A stretch of DNA of 20,295 bases, taken from the NCBI GenBank assembly GCA_017453335.1, contig JAFTKI010000027.1:1-20295 (forward strand), in the 5' to 3' direction. Under the pieces are notes generated by a model that saw only the letters and a list, made by a program, of their open reading frames with translations, made no database searches and was not told where the DNA came from. The DNA comes from Clostridia bacterium. GTDB lineage: Bacteria > Bacillota_A > Clostridia > Oscillospirales > CAG-272. Positions 1-9,272 of this stretch are shown one piece after another (positions within the stretch are counted from its first letter, which is position 1; the number at the start of each line of letters is the position of its first letter). Made by a program: the position numbers and the translations under genes.

Positions 1-76
1 GTACATTATAATCTGTTCAGAGACTCATAAATCTTATCAATCTCAAGTCTTTCCCTTTCGTGAAAGTTCTTGAATG

Positions 77-110
77 TTGTGGGAAACTTCTTTCAAGAAG
101 TTTCCCACAA
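77..110 (-). terminator. Perfect 16-bp hairpin just downstream of pstB
   Basis: Arms at 77-92 and 95-110 are exact inverted complements around a 2-nt loop. The hairpin begins 12 nt after the pstB stop codon. On the minus strand it is not followed by a U-tract (the next bases are CATTCAAG), so it is not a textbook intrinsic terminator. It may act as a 3' end stabiliser or processed terminator for the pst transcript. The remaining sequence, 1-76, holds no recognisable gene. A TATAAT at 7-12 cannot be judged because any -35 would lie outside the window. Confidence 0.55.
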
Positions 111-121
111 AAAATCACACC

Positions 122-916
122 TTACCCAAACTGTCCGTTGATATAGCGCATGGTTTCGGGGCGAGAGGGGGAGGAGAACAGCTTTTCGGTGTCGTCGGCT
201 TCGATCAATTCGCCCGAAAGCAGGAAAACGGTCTTGTCCGAAAGCCTGCGCGCTTGCTGCATATTGTGTGTGACCATCACAAGCGTGGTAGTTTTTCGCA
301 GTTCACGGCAAAGCTCCTCTATTTTGGCACAGGAAATGGGATCCAGGGCGGAGGTCGGCTCGTCCATCAACAGGATCTTTGGACGGACCGCCAAAGCCCG
401 CGCAATGCAAAGCCGCTGCTGCTGACCGCCCGAAAGCAGAAGGGCAGAGGAGTGCAGACGATTCTGAAGCTCGTCCCACATGGCGGCGCGGCGCAACGAA
501 TCCTCCACGATCTCCCCAAGCTGTGACGCTTGACGGATGCCTTGAACGCGCGGACCGTATGCAACGTTATCAAACACACTCATGGGAAACGGATTGGGCT
601 TTTGAAAGACCATTCCCACGTTTTTGCGCAATTCGCTCAGATCAATGTGAGAATAAATGTCAACGTCTCCCACCAGAAAGCTGCCTGTTACGCTGCATTC
701 GGGAGAGAGATCGTTCATGCGGTTCAGGCATTTGAGCAGGGTTGATTTCCCGCATCCCGAGGGGCCGATCAATGCGGTGATCTGCCGCGCGGGGATCTCC
801 AGGGAAAGATCCTTCAGAGCTTGCCGCTCACCGTAAAACAGGTTTGCGTTTTTGATCGAGATCGATTGTCCGAACTCCCGTTTGATTTTGGGATCGGGCA
901 TTTTTTTGTGACGCAT
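122..916 (-). CDS. pstB: Phosphate ABC transporter ATP-binding protein PstB
   Basis: Cytoplasmic ATPase that powers phosphate uptake through the Pst transporter. The 264-residue product shows Walker [10 protein letters not shown] (about 51-59), the Q-loop region FQKPNPFP (104-111), the ABC signature LSGGQQQR (161-168), Walker B ILLMDEP (181-187), the D-loop SALD and the switch histidine in THN (about 217). The FQKPNPFP stretch is typical of PstB. I chose the ATG at 916 because AAAGGA lies about 9 nt upstream. The frame is also open to a TTG at 934 that would overlap the pstCA stop, but that start has no better ribosome site. It is the last gene of the pst operon, and the usual phoU does not follow before the window edge. 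Length is normal for the family (about 250-260). Confidence 0.95.
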   Translation of the reverse strand: MRHKKMPDPKIKREFGQSISIKNANLFYGERQALKDLSLEIPARQITALIGPSGCGKSTLLKCLNRMNDLSPECSVTGSFLVGDVDIYSHIDLSELRKNVGMVFQKPNPFPMSVFDNVAYGPRVQGIRQASQLGEIVEDSLRRAAMWDELQNRLHSSALLLSGGQQQRLCIARALAVRPKILLMDEPTSALDPISCAKIEELCRELRKTTTLVMVTHNMQQARRLSDKTVFLLSGELIEADDTEKLFSSPSRPETMRYINGQFG

Positions 917-930
917 GAGAGCTTTTCCTT

Positions 931-2697
931 TCAAATCTTGGGAGTTCGATGGAGTTTTGCGGCGAGATGGCTCGTCAGCAGATTGAGCGCAAACACCGCG
1001 ATCAACAAAATCAATGCCGTGGCATAAGCTTCCTCAATGTGCCAGCCCTCTCCCGCAAGCTGATACAGTGCCGCCGCCAGTGTGGTTCCTCGGTCAAAAT
1101 AACTCCTCGGCATCGCTGTGAGCACAGATCCCATCGTGTACAAAAAGGGCGCGGATTCGCTCAACACGCGTCCGATGCTCAACAGAACTGCCGAAAGGAT
1201 CCCCGGAAACGCGGCAGGCAGAACGATGCGCAAAACGGTTCCCGTTTTTCCTTCGCCCAAGGCAAAGCTCCCCTCGCGCTGACCTGCCTCCACTGCCGAA
1301 AGACTTTCCTCGGTTGCGCGGATCACCGTGGGTAACAGCAAGATCGAGACTGTCAGTGCGCCTGCCAAAATGGATGCCGAACCACCCAGCAGAGGGAGAA
1401 ATGCCATCATGCCGAAAAGCCCGTACACGATTGAGGGAACGCCGTTGAGAAGCCCTACCGCGCGGCGCACTGTTCGAACGATCCACCCGTTTTTGGTTGC
1501 GTATTCGTGCAGATAGACCGCCGCCATCACGCCCGTGGGGATCGCCACGGCAAGGCTGACGAGCATTGCCATCAGCGTGGCAACCAACGAGGGGAGCAGG
1601 GTGATCTCTTGTGCTCCGAATTCGTATTTTCCAAACAAAAACGAGGGAGAATTCAACCACGTGGGCAGACCTTTCCAAACAAGAAAGCTTGGCAAAACAA
1701 TCAGGATCGCAATCACAAACACGCCTGAAAGGATCATAATACCAACCCTTGCGCGGATCATGGCAGATGTGAAAAAGAGATTTTTCCAAGCGGTCAAGCG
1801 GTCGGAAAGCTTGGCTTTTTTCGGCAAACGGGTGCGATGCTCCAGCAAAAGATTCAAAATCAGGATCAGTACCAAAAGCACGCATCCCGTTGCGATCAAA
1901 GCACCCTCCTGCAACTCTCCCGCGTAGCTCATTTCCATTGCAATGTTCGCGGTCAGCACACGAAAGCTTCGAAACAATCCTGCAGGGTATGTGGGGGCGT
2001 TTCCCGCAACCAGGATCACCGCCATTGTTTCTCCCAAAGCACGTCCCAAGCCGAGCAAAAGTGCATTTCTCATGCCTGCGCGCGCCGAGGGAACCATCGT
2101 GCAAAACACCGCCTGAACGTGCGAGCTTCCAAGCCCTACCGCACCTGTGTAATAGCTTTTCGGAACCGCTTCCAACGCGGTTTTGAATAACGCGACCACC
2201 GTTGGTAAGATCATAGTCCCCAAAATCAGTGTGGTTGCCAGAAGCCCGCTTCCGTTGGTGGGAGCTACCTTGGAGAAGATCGGCAATAAAAAGGAAATGC
2301 CGAAAAATCCGTACACCACCGATGGGATCCCTGCCAACAGCAAGACCAGAGAATTACACAGGGATCGCAGTCTTTTTGGACAAAAAAATACCAAAAATAC
2401 CGCGAAAAACACGCCGAGAGTCCCGCCGAACAGCAATGCCGACAAGCCCGAGAGCAGTGTTCCGACCAGCATGGGAAGGATTCCGTAGCTGCCAACGGGA
2501 TTTGGCGTGCCGTAGGTGTCATAACGGTCGGGCGACCAGACCTCTCCGAACAAAAAGTCACGCAATCCGATCTTTTGGAAAAAGGGGATGCTTCGCAGGA
2601 TCAGAAAGGAAAAGATCGCAACGATCGAGATCACGCACAGGATCGCGGCACCGAGAAAGAGCATCTTTCCGATAGATTCGCTGTGCTTGCCCTTCAT
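931..2697 (-). CDS. pstCA: Fused phosphate ABC transporter permease PstC-PstA
   Basis: A 588-residue membrane protein that carries both Pst permease subunits in one chain. Residues about 1-290 are PstC-like, with a TM near 12-35, the periplasmic stretch around [20 protein letters not shown] (54-73), and the permease loop near 174-208. Residues about 312-588 are PstA-like, with a second permease loop near 462-498. The halves echo each other: [11 protein letters not shown] at 123-133 and [11 protein letters not shown] at 419-429. A charged linker (about 286-312) joins them. Each half has the length of a normal separate subunit, so nothing seems missing. The start overlaps the pstS stop (ATGA) with GGAGG 7 nt upstream. 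Separate pstC and pstA genes are the usual arrangement. The frame is continuous with no internal ribosome site that I can see, so I take the fusion as real. Confidence 0.93.
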   Translation of the reverse strand: MKGKHSESIGKMLFLGAAILCVISIVAIFSFLILRSIPFFQKIGLRDFLFGEVWSPDRYDTYGTPNPVGSYGILPMLVGTLLSGLSALLFGGTLGVFFAVFLVFFCPKRLRSLCNSLVLLLAGIPSVVYGFFGISFLLPIFSKVAPTNGSGLLATTLILGTMILPTVVALFKTALEAVPKSYYTGAVGLGSSHVQAVFCTMVPSARAGMRNALLLGLGRALGETMAVILVAGNAPTYPAGLFRSFRVLTANIAMEMSYAGELQEGALIATGCVLLVLILILNLLLEHRTRLPKKAKLSDRLTAWKNLFFTSAMIRARVGIMILSGVFVIAILIVLPSFLVWKGLPTWLNSPSFLFGKYEFGAQEITLLPSLVATLMAMLVSLAVAIPTGVMAAVYLHEYATKNGWIVRTVRRAVGLLNGVPSIVYGLFGMMAFLPLLGGSASILAGALTVSILLLPTVIRATEESLSAVEAGQREGSFALGEGKTGTVLRIVLPAAFPGILSAVLLSIGRVLSESAPFLYTMGSVLTAMPRSYFDRGTTLAAALYQLAGEGWHIEEAYATALILLIAVFALNLLTSHLAAKLHRTPKI

Positions 2698-3620
2698 GTT
2701 GCACCCTCCAATTCATCAAAATATTTTACCTTGCCCGAAAAAATGTCGTAAAGCCCCGCAAGCGTCAATCCTTGAATCGGGTTCTCCCGATGCACGATCA
2801 CCGCAAGCGCATCGTACGCCACGGTAAAACGCTCCAAATCTTGGTGCGGAACCGATGCCGAGGAAAGCCCGATCATATTTCCCGTCCGATCTCCCAAAAC
2901 CGCCTTGATCCCAACAGAGGAGCCCTCCAGTTGGATATCAAACAGCCGGGATGCATCACTTCCGTAAAGTTCCGCATATCCGCGCGCCGCTTCAAGGATC
3001 AAGCGCTCCAGCGAGGTCGAGCCGCGGATCACCAAACGCTCTCCGAGTGGGATGGATGAGAGGGGAGTGAATTCCTGTACGGGTATCGGTTCTTGTCCCG
3101 AGGCAGAGCGTTTTTCGCTGTCGGTTACGAATACGCAGGATGCTGTTTGTGTATGCTCTTGCATCCGATCGCTTTTGAGGTACCGCAAAAAATCCTCGCA
3201 CAGCGGTGTTCGTTCGACCTGCGTGTTTGCAAAAATTACAAAGGGACGGGAAAGCGGATAAGCACCGCTCAAAACCGAGACGTTATCGGGGAAAACACCG
3301 TTGATTGGCAACACGCGTACCTGATCGTTGACGGCACTGGGGGAAAGATAGCCGATGGCATAACGATCGGCGGCAACCGTAGAGAGCATCCCTCCGCCCT
3401 TGGTCTGCACAATGGCGTAGACCGTATTGCGGTCGATCCGTTTGCCGTCGGTACCGAATTCTTCCAAATAGTGAATGCCGTCGGTCACTGCGCGATCAAA
3501 CGCCTCACGCGTTCCGCTTCCGCTCTCACGGATCACCACCGTGATCTCCTTCCTTGGCGGCGAACACGCGCCAAGCACAAGACACGCCGCAAGGATCGGC
3601 AAAAAAAGTTTCAAACGCAT
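2694..3620 (-). CDS. pstS: Phosphate-binding lipoprotein PstS, permuted order
   Basis: Extracellular phosphate receptor that feeds the PstCA/PstB transporter. It has a lipoprotein signal peptide with lipobox LGAC (Cys19). The two lobes' motifs appear in swapped order relative to E. coli PstS. IRESGSGTREAFD (30-42), normally in the second half, comes right after the signal peptide, followed by AIGYLS (88-93) and YPLSRPFVIF (121-130). Then RGSTSLERLI (199-208), normally at the N-terminus, is followed by GSSVGI (233-238) and AYDALAVIVHRENP (268-281), and the chain ends at IFSGKVKYFDEL, exactly where the canonical protein continues into the SGSGT half. The product is 308 residues. I chose ATG 3620 because GAGG lies 9 nt upstream; a TTG at 3635 is the alternative. 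It is the first gene of the operon. Confidence 0.9.
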   Translation of the reverse strand: MRLKLFLPILAACLVLGACSPPRKEITVVIRESGSGTREAFDRAVTDGIHYLEEFGTDGKRIDRNTVYAIVQTKGGGMLSTVAADRYAIGYLSPSAVNDQVRVLPINGVFPDNVSVLSGAYPLSRPFVIFANTQVERTPLCEDFLRYLKSDRMQEHTQTASCVFVTDSEKRSASGQEPIPVQEFTPLSSIPLGERLVIRGSTSLERLILEAARGYAELYGSDASRLFDIQLEGSSVGIKAVLGDRTGNMIGLSSASVPHQDLERFTVAYDALAVIVHRENPIQGLTLAGLYDIFSGKVKYFDELEGAT

Positions 3621-3728
3621 AAAAAAAGACCTCAATGCTTTTTTTGTTTAGTTTGCCGTGGACATCGTACAAATTATGTGACACGGTCTGAAAAAACGGT
3701 GATTTTCTTTCGGAAAATGGGGAAAATA

Positions 3729-3757
3729 TTGACAAGCATGGTGTTATATGCTATAAT
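3729..3757 (+). promoter_or_regulatory. Perfect consensus sigma-A promoter for the glycan cluster
   Basis: TTGACA at 3729-3734, a 17-bp spacer, and TATAAT at 3752-3757 with an extended -10 TG at 3749-3750. All twelve hexamer bases match the consensus. The predicted transcript starts near 3764 and gives a leader of about 54 nt before the ATG at 3818. The 3621-3799 gap also separates the divergent pstS gene. I found no convincing promoter or Pho box for pstS in it. Confidence 0.9.
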
Positions 3758-3817
3758 AAAATATGTATGCCTTAATCATAACAGGATTTAAGAAAAACAA
3801 TGAAACGGGAGTTTGAA

Positions 3818-5827
3818 ATGTCAGATTTATACAACCGCGATACAACCGAATCATCCAACAAAAGCAATCATGCAAAATCCGACGGAGCGCTGGAAAAGCC
3901 TGTCACCTTGGAGCAAAGGATTGCTTTACAGGAGGAGAGCCGACGTGAGAAGGAGCGAAAGCTTTCTTGGAAATTGACCAAGCCTTTTCGTTTTTTGGCG
4001 CGCATGATCAAAAAAGTGTTGTTTAAGATCTCCGTGACCCGAAAGCCGATCAAGGCAATGATCTGCATCAAGCAAAACGGATTTCGCTATACCTGGGACA
4101 GCTTCAAATTCAAGCGGGCATCCAGACGGGGAATCAATGTCCCCGGCTATACCGAAGCAATGCTGGAGGAGCAACGCAAAACAGCCTTTGAGCATCCCGT
4201 AAAATTCAGCATCATGGTGCCGCTTTACAATACGCCCGCAAGGCTTTTGGAGGAGCTGATCGAGTCCGTCCTGGCGCAAACCTACGGCAACTGGGAGCTT
4301 TGCTTTGCCGATGGCAGCACAGAGGAGCATGCCGACGTGGAGGCTACCGTGCAGAAATATGCCCAAGGGGACACACGGATCCGTTATATGCGCCTGAAGG
4401 AGAACAAAGGCATTTCGCAAAATACCAACGAGTGCGCAAAAATGGCAACGGGTGAGTATCTGGTCTTTTTGGATCACGATGATCTTCTCGCTCCAATCGC
4501 ACTGTTTATGAATATGCAGGCGATTGCCGAGAATGCTCCCGATATGCTGTATTCCGACGAGGATCATCTGTCGGAAAAGGGAGTGCATCTGTTTGCACTG
4601 CATAAGCCCGATTGGTCGCCCGATCTTTTGTACAGCCAGATGTACACCTGCCATTTGATGGTGGTGAAAAAGAGCCTGTTTGAGCAGCTTGGCGGATTGG
4701 ATTCCCAATTCGACGGTGCGCAGGACTACGATTTCGTTTTGCGTGTGTCCGAGGTGACCGACAAGATCTGCCATATCCCCGCGATTCTGTATACCTGGCG
4801 CGAAACGCCCGGCTCAACGGCGGCTAACGCCGATGCCAAACCTTACGCGCACGAGGCGGGAAGAAAGGCTTTGGATGCGCATCTCAAGCGCCGCTTTGGA
4901 AGCGGTGCCGAGGCGCACGACAGCGACTATACCTTCGTATTTGATGCCAGATTCCCAACGCTTGCGCAAAATCCGAAGGTTTCGATCGTGATCCCGTTTA
5001 AGGATAAGAGCGACCTGACCGATGCCTGCATCAAAAGTATTCTGGAAAAAACGACCTATCAGAACTATGAGATTTTGTTGCTCGACAACCGCTCCGAGCT
5101 TTCCGAAACAAAGGATTGGATGAAAAATGCCGTAACGCTGGATCCTCGCGTTCGTGTGCTGGATTGCGATATGGAGTTCAACTGGTCCAAGATCAACAAT
5201 TTCGGTGTTTCCCATTCCGATGCCGATGTGTTTGTCTTTCTGAACAACGATACGCTGGTGATCACGCCCGATTGGCTGGAGAGATTGGCAGAGAATGCAA
5301 TGCGCGATGAAATCGGTGCCGTTGGAGCGCTTTTGCTGTACGAGGACGGTACCATTCAGCACGCAGGCGTTGTGGTGGGAATGAACGAATATGCCGACCA
5401 CGTGTTCAAGGGATTGACCACGGGCTTTTACGGCTCTCCCTATATCTCGCCCATGGTCAGCCGAAACGTGCTGGCTGTTACGGGTGCCTGCCTTGCCGTA
5501 TCGCGCAAAACACTGGAGAAGATCGGTGGATTTGACGAAACCTTTATTATCTGCGGCAGTGACGTGGAGCTTTGCATCCGCGCGTACGAGCATGGACTCA
5601 ATAACCGCTATGACGCAAACGTGCGCCTGTATCATCTGGAGTCCAAGAGCCGTGACACCTATATCCCGCCCATCGATTTTGAATGCTCACGGATCAGCTA
5701 CGGGCCGTATCTGGAGGCAGGAGATCCTTATTATAACGTGAACCTGAGCCGCTATTCCTTGACACCCAAGGCAGAAACGGTTCCCGTAAACACCATCAAA
5801 GCAAGAAAGAGGGGAGTACGCTCATGA
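3818..5827 (+). CDS. Bidomain family 2 glycosyltransferase (rhamnan/O-antigen type)
   Basis: A 669-residue cytoplasmic glycosyltransferase with two GT-A (GT2) domains, the architecture of rhamnan and O-antigen chain transferases. Domain 1 spans about 130-330, with FSIMVPLYNTP, LAQTYGNWEL and the metal-binding FLDHDD (217-222). Domain 2 spans about 387-610, with VSIVIPFKDK, FLNNDT (474-479) and the acceptor-side GSDVEL (580-585). The basic N-terminal 100 residues may bind membrane. I chose ATG 3818 because GGGAG sits 6 nt upstream; the in-frame ATG at 3800 has only a distant AGGA. It is the first gene of the cluster behind the consensus promoter, and its stop overlaps the next start (ATGA). 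The two domains probably add successive sugars to a growing lipid-linked chain. The donor is not readable; rhamnose is a guess from the WsaF-like neighbour. Confidence 0.88.
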   Translation: MSDLYNRDTTESSNKSNHAKSDGALEKPVTLEQRIALQEESRREKERKLSWKLTKPFRFLARMIKKVLFKISVTRKPIKAMICIKQNGFRYTWDSFKFKRASRRGINVPGYTEAMLEEQRKTAFEHPVKFSIMVPLYNTPARLLEELIESVLAQTYGNWELCFADGSTEEHADVEATVQKYAQGDTRIRYMRLKENKGISQNTNECAKMATGEYLVFLDHDDLLAPIALFMNMQAIAENAPDMLYSDEDHLSEKGVHLFALHKPDWSPDLLYSQMYTCHLMVVKKSLFEQLGGLDSQFDGAQDYDFVLRVSEVTDKICHIPAILYTWRETPGSTAANADAKPYAHEAGRKALDAHLKRRFGSGAEAHDSDYTFVFDARFPTLAQNPKVSIVIPFKDKSDLTDACIKSILEKTTYQNYEILLLDNRSELSETKDWMKNAVTLDPRVRVLDCDMEFNWSKINNFGVSHSDADVFVFLNNDTLVITPDWLERLAENAMRDEIGAVGALLLYEDGTIQHAGVVVGMNEYADHVFKGLTTGFYGSPYISPMVSRNVLAVTGACLAVSRKTLEKIGGFDETFIICGSDVELCIRAYEHGLNNRYDANVRLYHLESKSRDTYIPPIDFECSRISYGPYLEAGDPYYNVNLSRYSLTPKAETVPVNTIKARKRGVRS

Positions 5828-7107
5828 ATATGATCAAGGTCAAACGGATGCTCAAAAGGTTCCCGCCGCTTGCGGCGGCCGCCAAGGCTTTGCGGCGTGA
5901 GCTTGTGCAAAGTCCCGAGAATCATGTTCCCGAGATCACTCCGCTGGGAGTTCGGGAGGACAGCCCCGAAAATACTGCATTTCGCTTGAATTTTATGACG
6001 CCGTCGGTTGACGTTGCCCACGTGTTTGGCGGTATTTCCACGGCAATGCAGTTGTTTGAGTCTTTGCGGCGGGAGCTTGGCTGTGAGGCGCGCATCATTT
6101 CCACCGATGCCGATGTGGTAGCCAAAACATCAACCGCATCGGCGGATTACAAGATCGTAACCGCCGCGGACGAGTCGAGCGAGCCCTTGCAGCTTGTTGC
6201 ATTCAACGATCGCGCGGGAAAAACGCTGCCCGTGCGTCAAAAGGATATTTTCGTTTGCACCGCTTGGTGGACGGTATATACCGTGCAAAATATTCTGGAT
6301 TGGCAAAAGGAAACCTGGGGCGATACGAACCCCGTGATCTATATCGTGCAGGATTACGAACCGGGATTTTATCCGTGGTCATCGCGCTATATGATGGCAG
6401 AAAGCACCTATCGCTTGGAATATCCGACCTATGCGGTGTTCAATTCCAAGCTGCTTAAGGATTATTTCGATCAAAACGGTTATTCCTTTGCAAAAAGCTG
6501 GTATTTTGAGCCTGTTCTGAATCGCAAGCTGGCAGAGTATTTGCCAAAGGAAGAGATCGTAAAGAAGGACAAGCAGATTCTTGTATACGGCAGACCTTCG
6601 ATCGACCGCAACGCCTTTGCCCTGGTGGTGGAAACCTTAAAGCTCTGGGCGGCGGCACAGCCCGACGCGAAGGAGTGGAGGATCCTGTCCGCGGGAGAGG
6701 CGCACAAGGACGTGGAGCTTGGAAACGGTTGCGTGTTGCACTCTCTGGGCAAGCTTTCCCTGGAGGAGTATGCCAACACGATGCTGGCTACCCATGCGGG
6801 ACTTTCTCTGATGGTTTCTCCCCATCCCAGCTATCCGCCCTTGGAAATGTCCACCTTTGGCGCAAAGGTCGTAACGAACTGTTACGGAAATAAGGATCTG
6901 ACAGGATTTAACGAAAATATGACCTGTCTTGCCGACGGATCTCCCCGTGCGCTTTCCAAGGCACTTTTGTCGATCACCTCGGCGTACAGCGGAGAGGGAA
7001 GGATCGCCGCAGACAACGATTATGCAAAAGGAGGCAGACCGTTCGGATGCGTGGTGGAAGAGCTTTCCGCTTATCTGCAGACCGCGCTTGGTTTGTGTAA
7101 AGAATGA
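5824..7107 (+). CDS. WsaF-family glycosyltransferase (putative rhamnosyltransferase)
   Basis: A 427-residue GT-B glycosyltransferase resembling Geobacillus stearothermophilus WsaF, a rhamnosyltransferase of S-layer glycan synthesis. Recognition rests on the N-domain stretch NFMTPSVDVAHVFGGIST (56-73), the central IVQDYEPGFYPWSS (174-187), the start of the C-domain at LVYGRPSIDRNAF (253-265), and the donor-site region MVSPHPSYPPLEM (330-342). It starts inside the stop of the preceding GT (ATGA) with GGGGAG 7 nt upstream. Its own stop overlaps the next start the same way, so the three genes are translationally coupled. The likely donor is dTDP-L-rhamnose and the product a rhamnose-containing chain. 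The family assignment is fairly firm, while linkage and acceptor are inferred from the name-giving member only. Confidence 0.82.
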   Translation: MNMIKVKRMLKRFPPLAAAAKALRRELVQSPENHVPEITPLGVREDSPENTAFRLNFMTPSVDVAHVFGGISTAMQLFESLRRELGCEARIISTDADVVAKTSTASADYKIVTAADESSEPLQLVAFNDRAGKTLPVRQKDIFVCTAWWTVYTVQNILDWQKETWGDTNPVIYIVQDYEPGFYPWSSRYMMAESTYRLEYPTYAVFNSKLLKDYFDQNGYSFAKSWYFEPVLNRKLAEYLPKEEIVKKDKQILVYGRPSIDRNAFALVVETLKLWAAAQPDAKEWRILSAGEAHKDVELGNGCVLHSLGKLSLEEYANTMLATHAGLSLMVSPHPSYPPLEMSTFGAKVVTNCYGNKDLTGFNENMTCLADGSPRALSKALLSITSAYSGEGRIAADNDYAKGGRPFGCVVEELSAYLQTALGLCKE

Positions 7108-9242
7108 AAAAGGTTTTCAAGCATATTTTTTATGCCGTATTCAGCGTGCTGCTGATCCTTTCCTTGCTTGGGCTGTTTACCTATTCTCACACCAATCAGC
7201 CCGTGTTGCTGGGGGAGTGGAATGCAGACGCGCTGTTGACCGCTCCCGTATATGGCGTTGAGAAAGGGGAGGAGGACATCACGCTCTTCCGTCCCAACAC
7301 CGATTCGCACATTTTGCTGGATACGAACGGTCGTCGTGTCAATCTGATCCGCGTTACCTTTTCCGAAAGCCTTCCCACAGAACCCGAGTCATTGCTTTTT
7401 TGGAGCAATGATGGGGAACTGATCGAAGCACAGTCGGTCAAGGGAATCCGTGAGAGCGAGTACAGCATGCTGTTTGCGCTGTCGGCATACGAATCAGGAG
7501 AAGTTCTTCGCATCGTTCCGAAGGACGGAGGTGCGTTGCCGCTTGCCGTTTCGGCATACGAGATGCCCGAGGTGACCGAGCTGCACCTTTCGATTCCCGC
7601 CGCTGTATTGCTGGGAGTTACCTTGCTGTTGCTCCTGATCATCGAAAAGAAATTCGGTTATTTTGCGTTTGTCACAGCACCGATCCGCGAGGCGGTCAAG
7701 ACTGCTAAAGAGCTGATCGATGCCAAAAAACGCGCGCGTCTTTTGTTGCATTTCTTTGCGTGGATCGCGGCTTTTGTTTATGTATGCGCGATCATCGGCT
7801 TTGTAATGCTTGAAATTTATACCAAAACCGCTTTTTGGATCGCGTTTGGCGGTGCGGTCGCGGCGATTGCACTGCAGTTGGCAAACCGTATTGCCGCAGG
7901 CAAATCACACGAGACGGCAAAGCTGTTTTTGGTTGTAACGGTACTGGCAGGCATTTTGCTGTGCTACACCATGCCAACGCATCTTGGGGTTGCTTGGGAT
8001 GATGAAACGCATTTCCGCCGTACCTACAATATGGTACATCAGTTGGATGATGAGATGTCGGTGGCGGAGTATCAGCTCCTCCATGTCAAATATGACGTCA
8101 ATGCTTATTCCAACGATCCCATGCAGGCGGTGCTTGCCGTTGAGCAATGGGATTCGGTAACGGTGGAGGATTCTCCGTGGATGTTTAACCTTTATGGTTC
8201 CCTTGGATATCTTCCCATGGCGGCGGCAAGCGGAATTGGCACTTTGCTGGATTTTGATATTGCCACCACGATGGTGGCGTGCCGTGTAGCGAATCTTCTG
8301 ACCTACGCCGTGGTAATCTGGTTTGCGATCCGCAAGTTGCGCAGCGGTGCGATGATTTTTGCCGCCGTGGCTCTTTTGCCGTCCGCACTGTTTCTTGCCT
8401 GCTCACTCAATTATGATTTTTGGGTAACGGCCTGGCTGGCATTTGCCTTGGGACACTTCATTTCGGTGATGCAGCGGGATGACCGCTCTTTCAGGACGCG
8501 AGATATTTGCGCGATCCTTTGCGGACTTCTTTTGTGCTGTGCGCCGAAAGCGATCTACTGCGTGCTGTTTTTCCCGCTCTTGTTTTTGCCGAAAGCAAAA
8601 TTTGAGAGCCGCAAAGCCTCAAAGCTTTTCCGAATCGCATTGGTTCTTGCTGTTCTTGCCGTTGTTGCCTCGGTGGCACTTCCCATGCTGTTCTCACCCG
8701 ATAAGTACACCGATTTGCGGGGCGGCAGCGAGGTCAGCACAGGGGGACAGGTAAGCTACATCTTCTCGCATCCCGCTCGGTACACGGGAACCTTGCTCAG
8801 CTTTTTGGGCGACTACGTTTCGTTCTTTATGATGTCACAGTATGCTTGCTTTTTCGGATATCTTGGCAACGCACATCTGTTTTTCTCAACCATTGCGGGA
8901 TTTTTACTGCTTTATACCACCTTTACCGACCGTCGGGAAAACGACGGCTACGAGCGGATGCAGCCAACCCGCCTGTTGACGCTGGCAACCTGCTTTGCAC
9001 AGGTCTGCCTGATCGCAACCTCGCTTTACGTCAGCTTTACGCCGGTGGGATTGGATACCATCAACGGTTGTCAGTACCGTTATATCTTCCCGATCCTGAT
9101 CCCGTGCTGCTTCTTCTTGGCTCCCTCCAAGATCAAGTGCGAGATCAACGAGAAATTCCAACACGCGTTTGTATTCGGCGGTCTTGCAATCGGGGTCTTG
9201 GGTAGCTTTTTCAGTGTTTATATGGCGCGTTTTCTCGCGTGA
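7104..9242 (+). CDS. DUF2142 polytopic membrane protein, GT-C-like
   Basis: A 712-residue integral membrane protein. It has a TM near 8-27, then an extracytoplasmic segment of about 130 residues (28-160), then roughly 11-12 further TMs. In the first external loop after the TM near 273-289, the motif AWDDETHFRRTY (297-308) matches the acidic D-E-x-H-x-R pattern of DUF2142. Near the C-terminus, QYRYIFPILIP matches the family's conserved RYxxP helix. DUF2142 proteins resemble GT-C transferases, which use polyprenyl-phosphate sugars on the outer face, but I know of no firm biochemical assignment. It overlaps the preceding stop (ATGA). The DPM1-like GT2 and DUF2304 genes further down could supply its lipid-linked donor. 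Alternatives are a polymerase or ligase-like role. Confidence 0.78.
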   Translation: MKKVFKHIFYAVFSVLLILSLLGLFTYSHTNQPVLLGEWNADALLTAPVYGVEKGEEDITLFRPNTDSHILLDTNGRRVNLIRVTFSESLPTEPESLLFWSNDGELIEAQSVKGIRESEYSMLFALSAYESGEVLRIVPKDGGALPLAVSAYEMPEVTELHLSIPAAVLLGVTLLLLLIIEKKFGYFAFVTAPIREAVKTAKELIDAKKRARLLLHFFAWIAAFVYVCAIIGFVMLEIYTKTAFWIAFGGAVAAIALQLANRIAAGKSHETAKLFLVVTVLAGILLCYTMPTHLGVAWDDETHFRRTYNMVHQLDDEMSVAEYQLLHVKYDVNAYSNDPMQAVLAVEQWDSVTVEDSPWMFNLYGSLGYLPMAAASGIGTLLDFDIATTMVACRVANLLTYAVVIWFAIRKLRSGAMIFAAVALLPSALFLACSLNYDFWVTAWLAFALGHFISVMQRDDRSFRTRDICAILCGLLLCCAPKAIYCVLFFPLLFLPKAKFESRKASKLFRIALVLAVLAVVASVALPMLFSPDKYTDLRGGSEVSTGGQVSYIFSHPARYTGTLLSFLGDYVSFFMMSQYACFFGYLGNAHLFFSTIAGFLLLYTTFTDRRENDGYERMQPTRLLTLATCFAQVCLIATSLYVSFTPVGLDTINGCQYRYIFPILIPCCFFLAPSKIKCEINEKFQHAFVFGGLAIGVLGSFFSVYMARFLA

Positions 9243-9272
9243 TTTGGTTTGAATTTTGGAAAGGAGGTCAAT

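Noticed and set aside
1094..2104. Open frame of about 336 residues in another frame on the minus strand inside pstCA
   Set aside because: Arg/Cys/Gly-rich, no domain resemblance; a shadow of the fused permease, whose protein sequence is clearly real.
3636..3700. Possible promoter or Pho box for pstS (CATAAT at 3678-3673 on the minus strand)
   Set aside because: The matching -35 position reads CACCGT and no direct repeats of TTAACA or CTGTCAT type are present, so it is not supported.
3926..5635. Long open frames on the minus strand opposite the double-GT2 gene (3926-4774 and 4814-5635)
   Set aside because: No ribosome site or recognisable motif, His/Gln/Leu-rich antisense composition, and fully inside a clear glycosyltransferase gene.
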